Shown here in pieces: positions 1 through 9,424 of a DNA stretch of 64,000 bases. The notes under the pieces are model-generated. The model had not been told where the DNA came from. It saw only the letters and a list, made by a program, of their open reading frames with translations, and made no database searches. Every line of letters begins with the position of its first letter. Position 1 is the stretch's first letter. The stretch is taken from NCBI GenBank assembly GCA_937928775.1, contig CALFVI010000015.1:26073-90072 (forward strand), read 5' to 3'. The position numbers and the translations under genes are program-made. Origin of the DNA: an uncultured Elioraea sp. (GTDB lineage Bacteria; Pseudomonadota; Alphaproteobacteria; Acetobacterales; Acetobacteraceae).

Positions 1-188
1 GCGGTGTTGACCACCAGCAGCACCTTGCCGCGCCACTGCGCGAGCGGCATTGGCTCGCCATCGATCGATGTGAAGGTGAAGTCCCAGGCGCGATGGTCGC
101 GGGCGAGCGCGGGGTTGGGGCGGAACGGAGAGAGGGCGACGCCAAGCGCGCCCATCACACCGAACACGCGGCGGACGGGGTCGATCAT
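1..188 (-). CDS. Glutathione peroxidase family protein (3' part off the left edge)
   Basis: Only the first 62 or so codons are in the window; the gene runs off the left edge. The start is an ATG at 188-186 with an AAGGAGG ribosome site just upstream. The N-terminus has a short basic segment and a hydrophobic stretch ending around an ALA motif, so it is probably exported. The mature part begins with a FTFTSIDGEPMPL segment followed by WRGKVLLVVNTA, the hallmark start of glutathione peroxidases (thiol peroxidases reducing hydroperoxides). The catalytic Cys/Sec region lies beyond the edge and cannot be checked. It follows the upstream molybdoenzyme gene by 43 bp on the same strand, so the two may be co-transcribed. 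Confidence 0.85.
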   Translation of the reverse strand, partial: MIDPVRRVFGVMGALGVALSPFRPNPALARDHRAWDFTFTSIDGEPMPLAQWRGKVLLVVNT

Positions 189-231
189 TTCTTGGCCCTC
201 CTTCAGGCCGGTTAGGCGACGGGTTGGGCGG

Positions 232-906
232 TCAGCCATAGCGTTCTTCAAGCCAAGGGTCGCCGTGGTTGTGGTAGCCGCGCACTTCCCAGAAGCCGGG
301 CCGATCTTCGGCGGAAAACGTGATCCGGCGCACCCATTTCGCACTCTTCCAGAAGTAGAGTTTGGGGATGACGATGCGAAGGGGTCCGCCGTGGCGGCGA
401 TCGAGAGGCTCGCCATTCCAGGAATGGGCCAGCATCACGTCGTCGTCCTCGAACGCCTCGCGCGGCACATTGGTGGTGTAGCCGTCTGACGACTGGAACA
501 GCACGAACCGCGCCTCCGCACGGGGGCGAGCCAGTGCGATCAGGTCTTTCGCCCGCACGCCGCTCCAGCGATTGTCGAAGCGGCTCCAGGCGGTGACGCA
601 GTGGATATCGGAGACATGCTCCGACTGCGGCAGGGCCATCACCCCCGCCCAATCCAAAACCACGGGATTATCTACCAGCCCATCGACAATGAGGCGAAAT
701 TGCTCGCGCGAAATGGCGGGCTGCACGCCGAGATCGAGCACCGGCCAGTCCCGCACCAGGCGCTGGCCAGGGGGCAGGCGGTCGACTTCCCTCACCCCGG
801 TGCCGCCGGTGATGAGGCGTTTTTCCTTCGCCCAGGCCTGCTTACGGGCAATGAGCTTGCTCCGAATGAAACCGGGCAGCCCAGCCCCCGACACGTGCTC
901 CGCCAT
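232..906 (-). CDS. YuiH-type sulfite oxidase-like molybdopterin oxidoreductase
   Basis: A 224-residue cytoplasmic protein with a sulfite-oxidase-type molybdopterin-binding fold. It lacks a signal peptide and the C-terminal dimerisation domain of true sulfite oxidases, and the length matches the YuiH/COG2041 short group. The motif HCVTAWSR places the predicted Mo-ligating cysteine at residue 103. Later SSDGYTTNVP and HGGPLRIVIPKLYFWKSAKW segments are also typical of the family. The natural substrate of this group is not established. It lies just upstream of the glutathione peroxidase gene. It depends on molybdenum cofactor, whose first biosynthetic enzyme (moaA) is encoded at 24.2 kb. Confidence 0.9.
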   Translation of the reverse strand: MAEHVSGAGLPGFIRSKLIARKQAWAKEKRLITGGTGVREVDRLPPGQRLVRDWPVLDLGVQPAISREQFRLIVDGLVDNPVVLDWAGVMALPQSEHVSDIHCVTAWSRFDNRWSGVRAKDLIALARPRAEARFVLFQSSDGYTTNVPREAFEDDDVMLAHSWNGEPLDRRHGGPLRIVIPKLYFWKSAKWVRRITFSAEDRPGFWEVRGYHNHGDPWLEERYG

Positions 907-1032
907 AACTTGTACATGGCCTTAAACCGCGGCCGGGCAAGGGGTCTCTCACGAGGCTGGCTGCATCCAAACAGGATCCGCGTCGACGCCCCCCGCTTGC
1001 TGCGCGACGGTCGCACCGCTAGCGATGCTGGT

Positions 1033-1117
1033 GGCGACTTGGGGCGCCGGGCCCTCTCCCGGCTGAGATGCACCCATTGAACCTGATCGGGGTCATGCCC
1101 GCGGAGGGAACGTCGCC
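1033..1117 (+). promoter_or_regulatory. TPP (thiamine pyrophosphate) riboswitch
   Basis: The conserved thi-box elements are all visible in order: a GGGG near 1041, CTGAGA at 1063-1068, the CCC-ATTGAACCTGATC core around 1073-1088, and GGTCATGCC followed by GCGGAGGGAA at 1101-1110. The closing helix P1 is a perfect GGCGAC (1033-1038) with GTCGCC (1112-1117). A short hairpin with stems AGGCC (1124-1128) and GGCCT (1135-1139) follows. The ribosome site GGAGGAGG lies at about 1167-1174, before the ATG at 1180. There is no T-tract, so TPP probably represses translation initiation or acts through Rho; that mechanism is inference. The controlled gene is the THI5/NMT1-like protein. Confidence 0.95.
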
Positions 1118-1179
1118 GCGGCGAGGCCGCATTTGGCCTGTCGGCCCCTCTGTGCGTCAGCCCCACGGAGGAGGCCGTC

Positions 1180-2055
1180 ATGCAGGTCAACGTCGCACTC
1201 GAGTGGTTCCTCAACCCAGACCATCTGCCTTTCCTGGTCGCCGACGAAGACGGGCTGTTCGCCCGCGCCGGCCTCTCGGTGACACTTGTCCCGCCGCATG
1301 GGCACTATGACGGGCTCGCCGAGGTCGAAGCGGGACGTATCGCCTTCGCCTGCAACGAACCGCTGCACATGCTGGACGCGCCGCGTCCCGGCCTGCGTGC
1401 CCTGGGCTGTTTCTTCGAGACCGAAGGTGGGATAATGCTCACGCCCGAGGGCGAACGCCGTCTCCTCGCTGGCGAGCCGATCCACCTCGCCTCGCCCGTC
1501 TCAGCGGAACCGACGAACGCCATCGCCCGCGAAATTCTCCGCCGCCATGTCGAGGCGAAGGGCGGCCGGTTTCGCGCCACGGAGGTGAATATCGCGGAGG
1601 CGGGATTTCAGCACCTCGAGAACCTGAGGCGGGGGTTTGACGGAGCGTGGCTCTGCTTTCACAATTTCGAGGTGGTGGGGGCGATCGCCGAAGGCGTGCC
1701 GCATATCTTCGTCTCCACTGCTGCGGTGGGCCTGCCGAACTTCTCCGCCCTCGAACTCTTCACCTCACATGCCTTCGCCGCCCGTGAACCCGGCGCCGTC
1801 TTTGCCATGCAGGAGGCGCTTACTGAGGCGATCGCGCTGATCCGCCACGACCCGGAGCGCGCAGGCGCCATCTGGCAAAAGCGCTCCGGCGAAAAAGAGA
1901 GCCCGTTGCTCCGCGCGATTGTGGCCGACACCGTGCCCCGCTTCATCGCCCCTGTCCGGCCCGACCCTCAGCGCTGGCTGACCTTGTTCGAAACCTTCTC
2001 CGACATGGGATTTGCTGCCATCTCGGCTCAAGACTACTACAACCTGTATGCTTGA
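1180..2055 (+). CDS. THI5/NMT1-like protein under TPP riboswitch control
   Basis: A 291-residue protein of the NMT1/THI5 periplasmic-binding-protein fold. It starts with the EWFLNPDHLPFLVADEDGLF segment typical of the family. Members either bind thiamine pyrimidine precursors (ThiY, with permease ThiX and ATPase ThiZ) or are the single-turnover HMP-P synthase THI5. No signal peptide is present, unlike ThiY. Aligned by eye to yeast THI5, the PLP lysine position reads Asn while the nearby His is kept (NEPLHML), and the CCCFC motif is missing. That argues against THI5 catalysis as known in yeast. No ThiX/ThiZ partner is adjacent; the following ABC genes are of the sugar type. The riboswitch firmly ties it to thiamine or pyrimidine metabolism. 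Confidence 0.85.
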   Translation: MQVNVALEWFLNPDHLPFLVADEDGLFARAGLSVTLVPPHGHYDGLAEVEAGRIAFACNEPLHMLDAPRPGLRALGCFFETEGGIMLTPEGERRLLAGEPIHLASPVSAEPTNAIAREILRRHVEAKGGRFRATEVNIAEAGFQHLENLRRGFDGAWLCFHNFEVVGAIAEGVPHIFVSTAAVGLPNFSALELFTSHAFAAREPGAVFAMQEALTEAIALIRHDPERAGAIWQKRSGEKESPLLRAIVADTVPRFIAPVRPDPQRWLTLFETFSDMGFAAISAQDYYNLYA

Positions 2056-2069
2056 TCTGTATGCTTGAT
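2044..2069 (+). repeat. 13-bp tandem duplication across a stop codon
   Basis: CTGTATGCTTGAT occurs twice back to back (2044-2056 and 2057-2069). The first copy contains the stop codon of the THI5-like gene and the second is non-coding. It looks like a replication-slippage duplication; no function is implied. Confidence 0.8.
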
Positions 2070-2196
2070 TCGGAGTGCCCGTCGGTCGTCGTCTCGCTGA
2101 CGAGGGAGTTCTGTACGGCTTGCGAGCGTCATCGAAGCTTCATGCGTTCCTCCCGCTTAGCCAGATATACGGGCTCCGATTTTCGGGAGGCCTGAG

Positions 2197-3390
<1,194 letters not shown>

Positions 3391-3393
3391 GGG

Positions 3394-4317
3394 ATGGCCT
3401 TCGCCGCTGTCTTTCTCCCGCGCGCAGCTCGGTCCGCCTCCCCCGACCGACGCCTCGCTCTCGCCGGTGCCGCCTTCGCCGCGCCTGCGGCCCTGCTGTT
3501 GCTTACCATCCTGCTTGCTCCCCTCGTCGTCCTTCTCCTTCTGTCTCTGACGGACTATCGCCTCGGCGCGGTGGCAGTGCGCTGGGTCGGGCTTGCCAAC
3601 TACGCCGAGATGTTCAGCGATCCTGTATTCCGCCGCGCCATCCGCAACACCTTCCTCTATGTCGCCTTCGTTCTCCCCGCCGGCGTGTTCGGAGCGCTTG
3701 CGGTCGCTGCTCTCGTGCATGCGCGCACGCGCACACGCTCGGTCTACGAGGTCATCTACTTCCTGCCCGTTACCTCCACCTTGGTCGCGATGGCGACCGT
3801 CTGGCAGTTCCTGCTCCACCCGACGCTCGGTCCGGTGACACCTCTTCTCGCCAGTCTCGGCTTCGGCCGGCTCGATTTGCTGAATGATCCGGATCTCGCT
3901 CTCGTCACCCTCGCGGTGATCGGCGTGTGGCAGATGCTCGGCTTCAACATGGTGCTCTTTCTCGCCGGTCTTTCTGCCATCCCGCGCGACCTCTACGAGG
4001 CGGCCGCCCTCGATGGCGCGGCGGGCGCGATCGATCGGTTCCTGCGCGTCACCTGGCCCATGCTCGGGCCCACCACGATGTTCGTCACCATCACGACCAC
4101 CATCTCGGCCTTCAAGGTGTTCGACACCGTGGTCGTGTTAACGCGCGGCGGACCGCTCGGAGCCACCGACACGCTGCTTTACGTGCTCTACCTCGAGGGC
4201 TTCCACTATTTCCGCACCGGCTACGCGGCGGCGATGACGGTGATCGTCCTTGCTTTCCTCTGCGCGCTGTCGCTCCTGCAGGCGCGGCTCATCGAACGTC
4301 GGGTGCACTACGCATGA
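3394..4317 (+). CDS. Sugar ABC transporter permease, UgpA/MalF type
   Basis: A 307-residue integral membrane protein with about six hydrophobic segments. The ATPase-contacting EAA loop appears as YEAAALDGAAGAIDRFLRVTWP. It forms the transmembrane channel with the next permease. The reading frame begins 3 bp after the ATPase stop and overlaps the next gene by ATGA, so translation is probably coupled. Substrate specificity cannot be read from this subunit. Confidence 0.93.
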   Translation: MAFAAVFLPRAARSASPDRRLALAGAAFAAPAALLLLTILLAPLVVLLLLSLTDYRLGAVAVRWVGLANYAEMFSDPVFRRAIRNTFLYVAFVLPAGVFGALAVAALVHARTRTRSVYEVIYFLPVTSTLVAMATVWQFLLHPTLGPVTPLLASLGFGRLDLLNDPDLALVTLAVIGVWQMLGFNMVLFLAGLSAIPRDLYEAAALDGAAGAIDRFLRVTWPMLGPTTMFVTITTTISAFKVFDTVVVLTRGGPLGATDTLLYVLYLEGFHYFRTGYAAAMTVIVLAFLCALSLLQARLIERRVHYA

Positions 4318-5144
4318 GGTGGCGTGCCCTCCTTGCATGGGCCTTGTCGCACCTCATGCTCGCCACGGGGGCGGTGTTGATGCTCGCTCCTTTCGTGTGG
4401 ATGCTGCTCACCTCCATCCGCCCTGCGGAGGAGGTATTTGGGGCGGTGTTCAACCCGATCCCGTCGCGCTTCGCAGGGGTTGAGAACTACGCGCAGGCGT
4501 TGTTCGCGAGCAACGTTCCGCGCGCGATGGTGAATGGGGCGGTGGTTTGCCTCGGCATCCTCGCGGTGCAGCTCGCCACTGCCCTGCCCGCGGCCTACGC
4601 GCTGGCTCGGCTTCCTTTCCCAGGCCGGGGCATGCTGTTCGGCCTCGTTCTCTTCGGCCTGACCATCCCAATTCAGGTGCCTGCACTGCCGCTCTACCTC
4701 GCTCTCGCCGAAACCGGGCTGCTCGACACCTTCTTCGCCCTGATGTTTCCCTTCTTCCTCACCGTGTTCGGGCTGTTTCTGTTTCGGCAGTTCTTCCGCA
4801 CCTACCCGGAGGAGATCCTGCAGGCGGCCCGGCTGGATGGGATGGGCGAGTTCGAGATCGTCTGGCGGCTCGCCGTTCCCGCCGCTCTGCCCGCGATTGG
4901 TGCTTTCTCCGTCTTCTCCGTGGTCGCGCACTGGAACGATCTCTATTGGCCTCTCATCGTCGTCACCTCGACCGAGCGCGCCACCCCTCCCTTGGGCATC
5001 CTTGCGTTCCGCGACGCCGAGACGGGCGGCAACTATGGCGCGCTGATGGCGGGGGCGACTCTGATCACAGCGCCCTTAGTTGTGGCTTTCCTGGTCGCCC
5101 GGCGCGGGTTCGTGCGCGGCTTGACCATGACGGGCCTGAAATGA
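4314..5144 (+). CDS. Sugar ABC transporter permease, UgpE/MalG type
   Basis: A 276-residue permease of the CarB/MalG type with about six membrane segments. Its EAA loop is EEILQAARLDGMGEFEIVWR. The start is the ATG at 4314, which overlaps the TGA of the preceding permease gene. It ends with the usual short cytoplasmic tail (FVRGLTMTGLK). It pairs with the UgpA-type permease, and the binding-protein gene follows after 50 bp. Confidence 0.93.
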   Translation: MRWRALLAWALSHLMLATGAVLMLAPFVWMLLTSIRPAEEVFGAVFNPIPSRFAGVENYAQALFASNVPRAMVNGAVVCLGILAVQLATALPAAYALARLPFPGRGMLFGLVLFGLTIPIQVPALPLYLALAETGLLDTFFALMFPFFLTVFGLFLFRQFFRTYPEEILQAARLDGMGEFEIVWRLAVPAALPAIGAFSVFSVVAHWNDLYWPLIVVTSTERATPPLGILAFRDAETGGNYGALMAGATLITAPLVVAFLVARRGFVRGLTMTGLK

Positions 5145-5194
5145 TCCTGGGCGGCATCGTGCCGCACCGGCATCCCCAGAGAGGAGAAACGAGC

Positions 5195-6484
5195 ATGTTG
5201 ACCCGCAAAGACTTCCTGCTCGGCACCGCAGCTGCCGCCGGAGCGCTCGCCGCGCCGGCCGTGCGCGCACAGGCCGCCGTCACCCTGGATGTGCTGCACG
5301 CCTACCCGTCCTTCGCCCGCTTCTTCACCCCGGTGGCGGAGGAGTTCATGAAGGCCAATCCGGGCATCCGGGTCAGCTTTCGCCAAATCCTGCCGAACTA
5401 CGACGAACTCCACCAGGCGCTGCTGCGTGGTGCTCTCACGAACCAGCTGCCGGATGTCGCCTTCTCCGGCTTCAATCGCCTGCCCGAACTTGCCCGCACG
5501 CTGAGCGCGCGCAACCAGATCCTTGCCCTGGACACGCTCATCGCCGGCGAGGGCGCGTCTTGGGCGGCGGAGAATTTCAGCCCGCGCATGCTCGCTCTCG
5601 GCAAGGTGGATGGGAGGCAGTACGGCATGCCGTTCAACGCCTCCTCGCCCATCGCCTACTACAACCCCGAATTGGTCGCGCGCGCGGGCGGCGACCCCGA
5701 CCGGTTCCCCGATTCGTGGGAGGGCGTAATCGCGCTCGGTGCCGCCATCAAGCGCGCCGTGCCTCAGGCCATGGGCGTCTCCTACTACATCAACAGCTTC
5801 GACTCCGACTGGCTGTGGCAGGCCCTGGTGCAACAGGGTGGCGGCCGCATGCTGTCGGCGGACGGCAAGTCGGTCGCCTTCGGCGGCGAAGCGGGCCTCG
5901 CCGCGGTCAGGCTCGCCCGCCGCTTCGTCACGGAATGCGGCATGCAGCTGATCGGAGCAGATCAGAACCGCCAGCAGTTCGCCACCGGCGGCACTGGCAT
6001 CATCTTCGACAGCCCCGCCCGGCTCGCCGTCATCACCAACCTGGTTGGCGGCCGCTTTCCGCTGCGTACCGCGCCCTTCCCCATCACCGACAAGGTGAAC
6101 GGCGGTGTCCCCACCGGCGGCAATGCAGCGGTGATCATGGCCAGCGACCCCGCCAAGCGCCGCGCTGCCTGGGAGTACGTGAAGTTCTCGGCAGGTCCCC
6201 TCGCGCAGAAGATCGCAGTCGAAATGACCGGCTACCTCCCCGTCAACCTGAAGGCGCTCGCGCCTGAGTTCCTCGGCCGCTTCTACGAGCAGAACCCAAA
6301 CGCGCGTTCAGCCGCCCTGCAGATGGACCGTTCCCTGCCGTGGGAGGATTACGGCGCAAATGGGCCACGCATCCACCGCGTGCAGCAGGAAATTCTCACC
6401 GCCATCATGCGCGGCGATCTCACGCCCGAGGCGGGGCTTGCCCGCATGGTGCGCGAGACGGAGGCGCTGATGCGCACTGCCTGA
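5195..6484 (+). CDS. Sugar ABC transporter substrate-binding protein (UgpB family)
   Basis: A 429-residue extracytoplasmic binding protein of the COG1653 group that delivers a carbohydrate or glycerophosphodiester-like solute to the permeases. The start is the ATG at 5195, preceded by AGAGGAGAAA; the same frame is open far upstream, but only this start yields a signal peptide. The N-terminus (MLTRKDFLLG, then an Ala-rich core and cleavage near VRAQA) is a Sec-type signal. The segments FNASSPIAYYNPELVARAGG and PTGGNAAVIMASDPAKRRAAW are typical of the family. The operon ends after this gene with a strong hairpin. The substrate is unknown; malQ next door hints at an alpha-glucoside, as inference only. 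Confidence 0.92.
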   Translation: MLTRKDFLLGTAAAAGALAAPAVRAQAAVTLDVLHAYPSFARFFTPVAEEFMKANPGIRVSFRQILPNYDELHQALLRGALTNQLPDVAFSGFNRLPELARTLSARNQILALDTLIAGEGASWAAENFSPRMLALGKVDGRQYGMPFNASSPIAYYNPELVARAGGDPDRFPDSWEGVIALGAAIKRAVPQAMGVSYYINSFDSDWLWQALVQQGGGRMLSADGKSVAFGGEAGLAAVRLARRFVTECGMQLIGADQNRQQFATGGTGIIFDSPARLAVITNLVGGRFPLRTAPFPITDKVNGGVPTGGNAAVIMASDPAKRRAAWEYVKFSAGPLAQKIAVEMTGYLPVNLKALAPEFLGRFYEQNPNARSAALQMDRSLPWEDYGANGPRIHRVQQEILTAIMRGDLTPEAGLARMVRETEALMRTA

Positions 6485-6511
6485 CGGTTTGCGCACCTGG
6501 TTGCCAAGCGG

Positions 6512-6535
6512 AACGGCCGGGACATCCCGGCCGTT
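6512..6535 (+). terminator. Hairpin terminator after the sugar transporter operon
   Basis: The inverted repeat AACGGCCGGG (6512-6521), loop ACAT, CCCGGCCGTT (6526-6535) gives a perfect 10-bp stem followed by CTTGCGTTT. The T-run is interrupted. It lies 28 bp after the binding-protein stop and 36 bp before malQ. Confidence 0.75.
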
Positions 6536-6571
6536 CTTGCGTTTCCGGCTCCTCACCCGCAGCCTTGCGCA

Positions 6572-8668
6572 ATGGACGAGGATGAAGCGCTTGGCGCGCT
6601 TGCACGTGCGCAGGGGATCGAAACCGAATGGTGGGATTGGCAGGGCCGCAAGCGGCAGGTGTCGCCTGACACGCTGCGGGCCCTGCTGCGGGCGCTTGGT
6701 GCCGATCCGTCGCGGCCAAACAAGGCCCTGGCCGCGCGAACCCAGTCGCCAGCGCTGCCGCCTGTGGTGACATCGGTTGCCGGCGAGACGCTTCGGCTTG
6801 CTATCCCCGGCGACGCGGATGGAACGATCACTTGGCGCATCGTTCTCGACTCGGGCGAATGCACGACCGCTGTCGCGGAGGCGACGCCGGAGAGGGAAGG
6901 GCGCTCAATTTCGATCACCACGCCACCAGTACTTGGCGAAGGCGTGCTTGAGCTTTCTGGCGCGGTTAAAGCCGCCACTCGGCTCGTGCTCTGTCCCGCT
7001 ACCTGTTTCCTCGGCCCGCTCGAAGGCAAGCGCCTCTGGGGTCTTGCCGTGCAGGTCTACGGGCTGCGTGCGGCGAACGATGGCGGCCTCGGCCATTACG
7101 GCGCGCTCGCTGAGGCCGCGCACACAGCCGCACAGACCGGGGCAGATGCATTGATGCTGAGCCCAACCCACGCCCTGTTTGCCGCCGACCCAGCACACTT
7201 TAGCCCCTACTCGCCGTCCTCGCGCGCGCAGGCCGACGGCCGTCTCGTCGATCCAGGCGCTCTGCCCGAGGTTGCCGTGCTGGCCGATCTCATCGCCGCG
7301 ACGGGGCTTGGCGAACAGCTCGCTGCGCTCGAAGCGCTTTCCCTGATCGATTACGCACGCGCCGTGCCGGCACGGCTTACTCTGCTTCGTGTCCTCTTTC
7401 AGCGGTTCACCAACGCCTGTCCGCCGGGATCGCCGCTTGCCGAGGACTTCGACGCTTTCGTGCGCGCCGGCGGGGAAGGGCTTCGCCGCCACGCCGTGTT
7501 CGAAGCCCTGCACGGGGCCCGCTTCACCGCCGACCCCGCGCAGTGGGATTGGCGCACCTGGCCCTCGTCATTGCGGTCGCCGACCACTCCCGAGGTGGAG
7601 CATTTCGCACGCGAACATGCCTGCGAGGTTTCGTTCCACCTCTTCCTGCAATGGCTCGCCGACCGGGGCCTCGCCAAAGCCCAGAGTGCTGCGCGACGAG
7701 CGGGCATGCGCATCGGGCTGATCGCGGATCTCGCCGTCGGCCAGCACGCGAGCGGGTCACGCGCCTGGGCGCGTGCTGGTGGCCTGCTCGAAGGGGTAAC
7801 GATCGGTGCTCCGCCCGATGCGCTCAACCATCAGGGTCAGAGCTGGGGGCTCACCACCTTCGCCCCGACCGCGCTTGTCGCCGCAGGCTACCAGCCTTTC
7901 CGCGAGGAGCTGCGAGCCGCGATGCGGCACGCGGGCGGGATCAGGCTCGACCATGTGATGGGTCTGTCGCGCATTTGGTGCATTCCCGATGGCGCAAGGC
8001 CGGACGAGGGCGCCTATTTGCGCTTTCCCAAGCGCGACCTGCTCAATCTTCTCGCGCTGGAATCGGTCGCGGCGAGCGCGATCGTCATCGGCGAGGATCT
8101 CGGCACGGTGGAGGAGGGCCTGCGCGAGGAACTCGCACGCCGCGGCGTGCTTGGGCTGCGTGTGCTGTTCTTCCAGCGTGACCACACGGGCGCCTTTCTC
8201 CCACCCGATCGTTACGATGCGCGCGCAATCGCCATGACGACGACGCACGATCTCGCCACCCTTGCCGGCTGGTGGCGGGGGGCGGACATCGACCTGCGCG
8301 CTCCGCTCGGCCTGCTCGGAGAGGAGCGCGATGAGGCGACGGCACGGAGGGAACGGGAGAGCGAGCGCGCTTTCCTCTGGAGCATGCTGAAGGCGCACGC
8401 CTCCGGCACAGGCGAGCCGCCGGCTCCTGATGGCGAGCTCGCGCGTCTCGGCATCGCTGCCGCCCGCCTGGTCGGCCGCACGCCTTCTGCGCTTGCTCTG
8501 CTGCCGGTGGAGGACGCGATCCTGTCGCCGGATCAGGTGAACCTGCCGGGCACCGTGGCGGAGCACCCGAACTGGCGCCGCCGCCTGCCCGCCCCGCTCG
8601 CCGATCTGCTCACGCGCGACCCTGCCGCGTCCATCCTCGCCGCGCTGGCGGCTGAGCGGGACCATTGA
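6572..8668 (+). CDS. malQ: 4-alpha-glucanotransferase (amylomaltase)
   Basis: A 698-residue GH77 disproportionating enzyme that transfers alpha-1,4-glucan segments between maltodextrins in the cytoplasm. The nucleophile region IRLDHVMGLSRIW, the acid/base region IVIGEDLGTV and the transition-state-stabilising TTHDLATLAGWW are all present. The N-terminal part (to about residue 150) is the divergent extension found in many proteobacterial MalQ proteins. The glucan-binding region LWGLAVQVYGLRAANDGG opens the catalytic barrel. It begins 36 bp after the transporter terminator and so may have its own promoter. Its function fits an upstream carbohydrate importer or glycogen turnover. Confidence 0.94.
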   Translation: MDEDEALGALARAQGIETEWWDWQGRKRQVSPDTLRALLRALGADPSRPNKALAARTQSPALPPVVTSVAGETLRLAIPGDADGTITWRIVLDSGECTTAVAEATPEREGRSISITTPPVLGEGVLELSGAVKAATRLVLCPATCFLGPLEGKRLWGLAVQVYGLRAANDGGLGHYGALAEAAHTAAQTGADALMLSPTHALFAADPAHFSPYSPSSRAQADGRLVDPGALPEVAVLADLIAATGLGEQLAALEALSLIDYARAVPARLTLLRVLFQRFTNACPPGSPLAEDFDAFVRAGGEGLRRHAVFEALHGARFTADPAQWDWRTWPSSLRSPTTPEVEHFAREHACEVSFHLFLQWLADRGLAKAQSAARRAGMRIGLIADLAVGQHASGSRAWARAGGLLEGVTIGAPPDALNHQGQSWGLTTFAPTALVAAGYQPFREELRAAMRHAGGIRLDHVMGLSRIWCIPDGARPDEGAYLRFPKRDLLNLLALESVAASAIVIGEDLGTVEEGLREELARRGVLGLRVLFFQRDHTGAFLPPDRYDARAIAMTTTHDLATLAGWWRGADIDLRAPLGLLGEERDEATARRERESERAFLWSMLKAHASGTGEPPAPDGELARLGIAAARLVGRTPSALALLPVEDAILSPDQVNLPGTVAEHPNWRRRLPAPLADLLTRDPAASILAALAAERDH

Positions 8669-8674
8669 GCGCCC

Positions 8675-8749
8675 TGGAGGGCCGGGTGGGGATCGAACCC
8701 ACGACCCACGGATTAAAAGTCCGCGGCTCTACCGCTGAGCTACCGGCCC
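8675..8749 (-). tRNA. tRNA-Lys (anticodon TTT)
   Basis: On the minus strand the acceptor stem GGGCCGG pairs with CCGGCCC, the D-arm contains TAGCTCAGCGGTAGAG, the anticodon loop is CTTTTAA, and the T-arm is GTGGGTTCGATCCCCAC. The CCA end is encoded (8675-8677). The discriminator base reads U, which is unusual for tRNA-Lys. Confidence 0.95.
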
Positions 8750-8827
8750 TTCGGCGCGCGTTCTAGGCCAGAACGAGGCGGAGGGGAACTGCGCGCCGCG
8801 CGCCAGCTCCTGCTCCGGGCGTTCGAG

Positions 8828-9391
8828 TCAGCGTACGTCGGCGGCAACACGCATCCGCACGATGCGGTCCGGTTCGCCCATCACCATGCCGCCGCGGTTG
8901 GGGTCGCCGCGCTTGATCCGGTCGACATGCTCCATGCCTTCGATCACCCGGCCCCAGATCGTGTATTGGCCATCGAGGTGCGGCGCGGGCGCAAACATGA
9001 TGAAGAACTGGCTGTTGGCGCTGTTCGGATCGTTCGTGCGCGCCATGCCGACGGTGCCGCGCACAAATCGCGCCTCGCGGGTGAACTCAGCCGGCAGGTT
9101 GGGGAGGTCGGAGCCGCCCGTGCCGCGCCCTGTCGGGTCTCCGCCTTGCGCCATGAAGCCTTCGATGACACGGTGGAACGGCGTGCCGTCGTAGAAGCCG
9201 CGCCGGGCCAGAGTCTTGACCCGCTCGACATGTTTGGGCGCGAGATCAGGCCTCAGTTCGATCACCACCCTTCCCGAGGAGAGATCCATGAACAGCAGGT
9301 TCTCTGGATTGTACGCCGGCGCCTGCGCCTCCGCCCCTGCGGCGGCGCATACTGAGACCGCGCCGATCAGCGTGCGCCTAAGTCCGGTCAT
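8828..9391 (-). CDS. Secreted cyclophilin-type peptidyl-prolyl isomerase
   Basis: A 187-residue protein with an N-terminal signal peptide (MTGLRRTLIGAVSVCAAAGAEAQA) and a cyclophilin domain. Catalytic and binding motifs include GFYDGTPFHRVIEGFMAQGGD, and GTVGMARTNDPNSANSQFFI followed by APHLDGQYTIWGRVIEGM. It catalyses cis-trans isomerisation of prolyl bonds, probably in the periplasm during outer-membrane protein folding. It follows coaD by 33 bp in the same direction. Confidence 0.93.
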   Translation of the reverse strand: MTGLRRTLIGAVSVCAAAGAEAQAPAYNPENLLFMDLSSGRVVIELRPDLAPKHVERVKTLARRGFYDGTPFHRVIEGFMAQGGDPTGRGTGGSDLPNLPAEFTREARFVRGTVGMARTNDPNSANSQFFIMFAPAPHLDGQYTIWGRVIEGMEHVDRIKRGDPNRGGMVMGEPDRIVRMRVAADVR

Positions 9392-9424
9392 CTGGGGTAT
9401 CCTCCCTCGCTCGCTGCAACGGGG

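Noticed and set aside
4547..5194. Long N-terminal extension of the sugar-binding protein
   Set aside because: It overlaps the permease gene. The signal peptide and ribosome site define the start at 5195.
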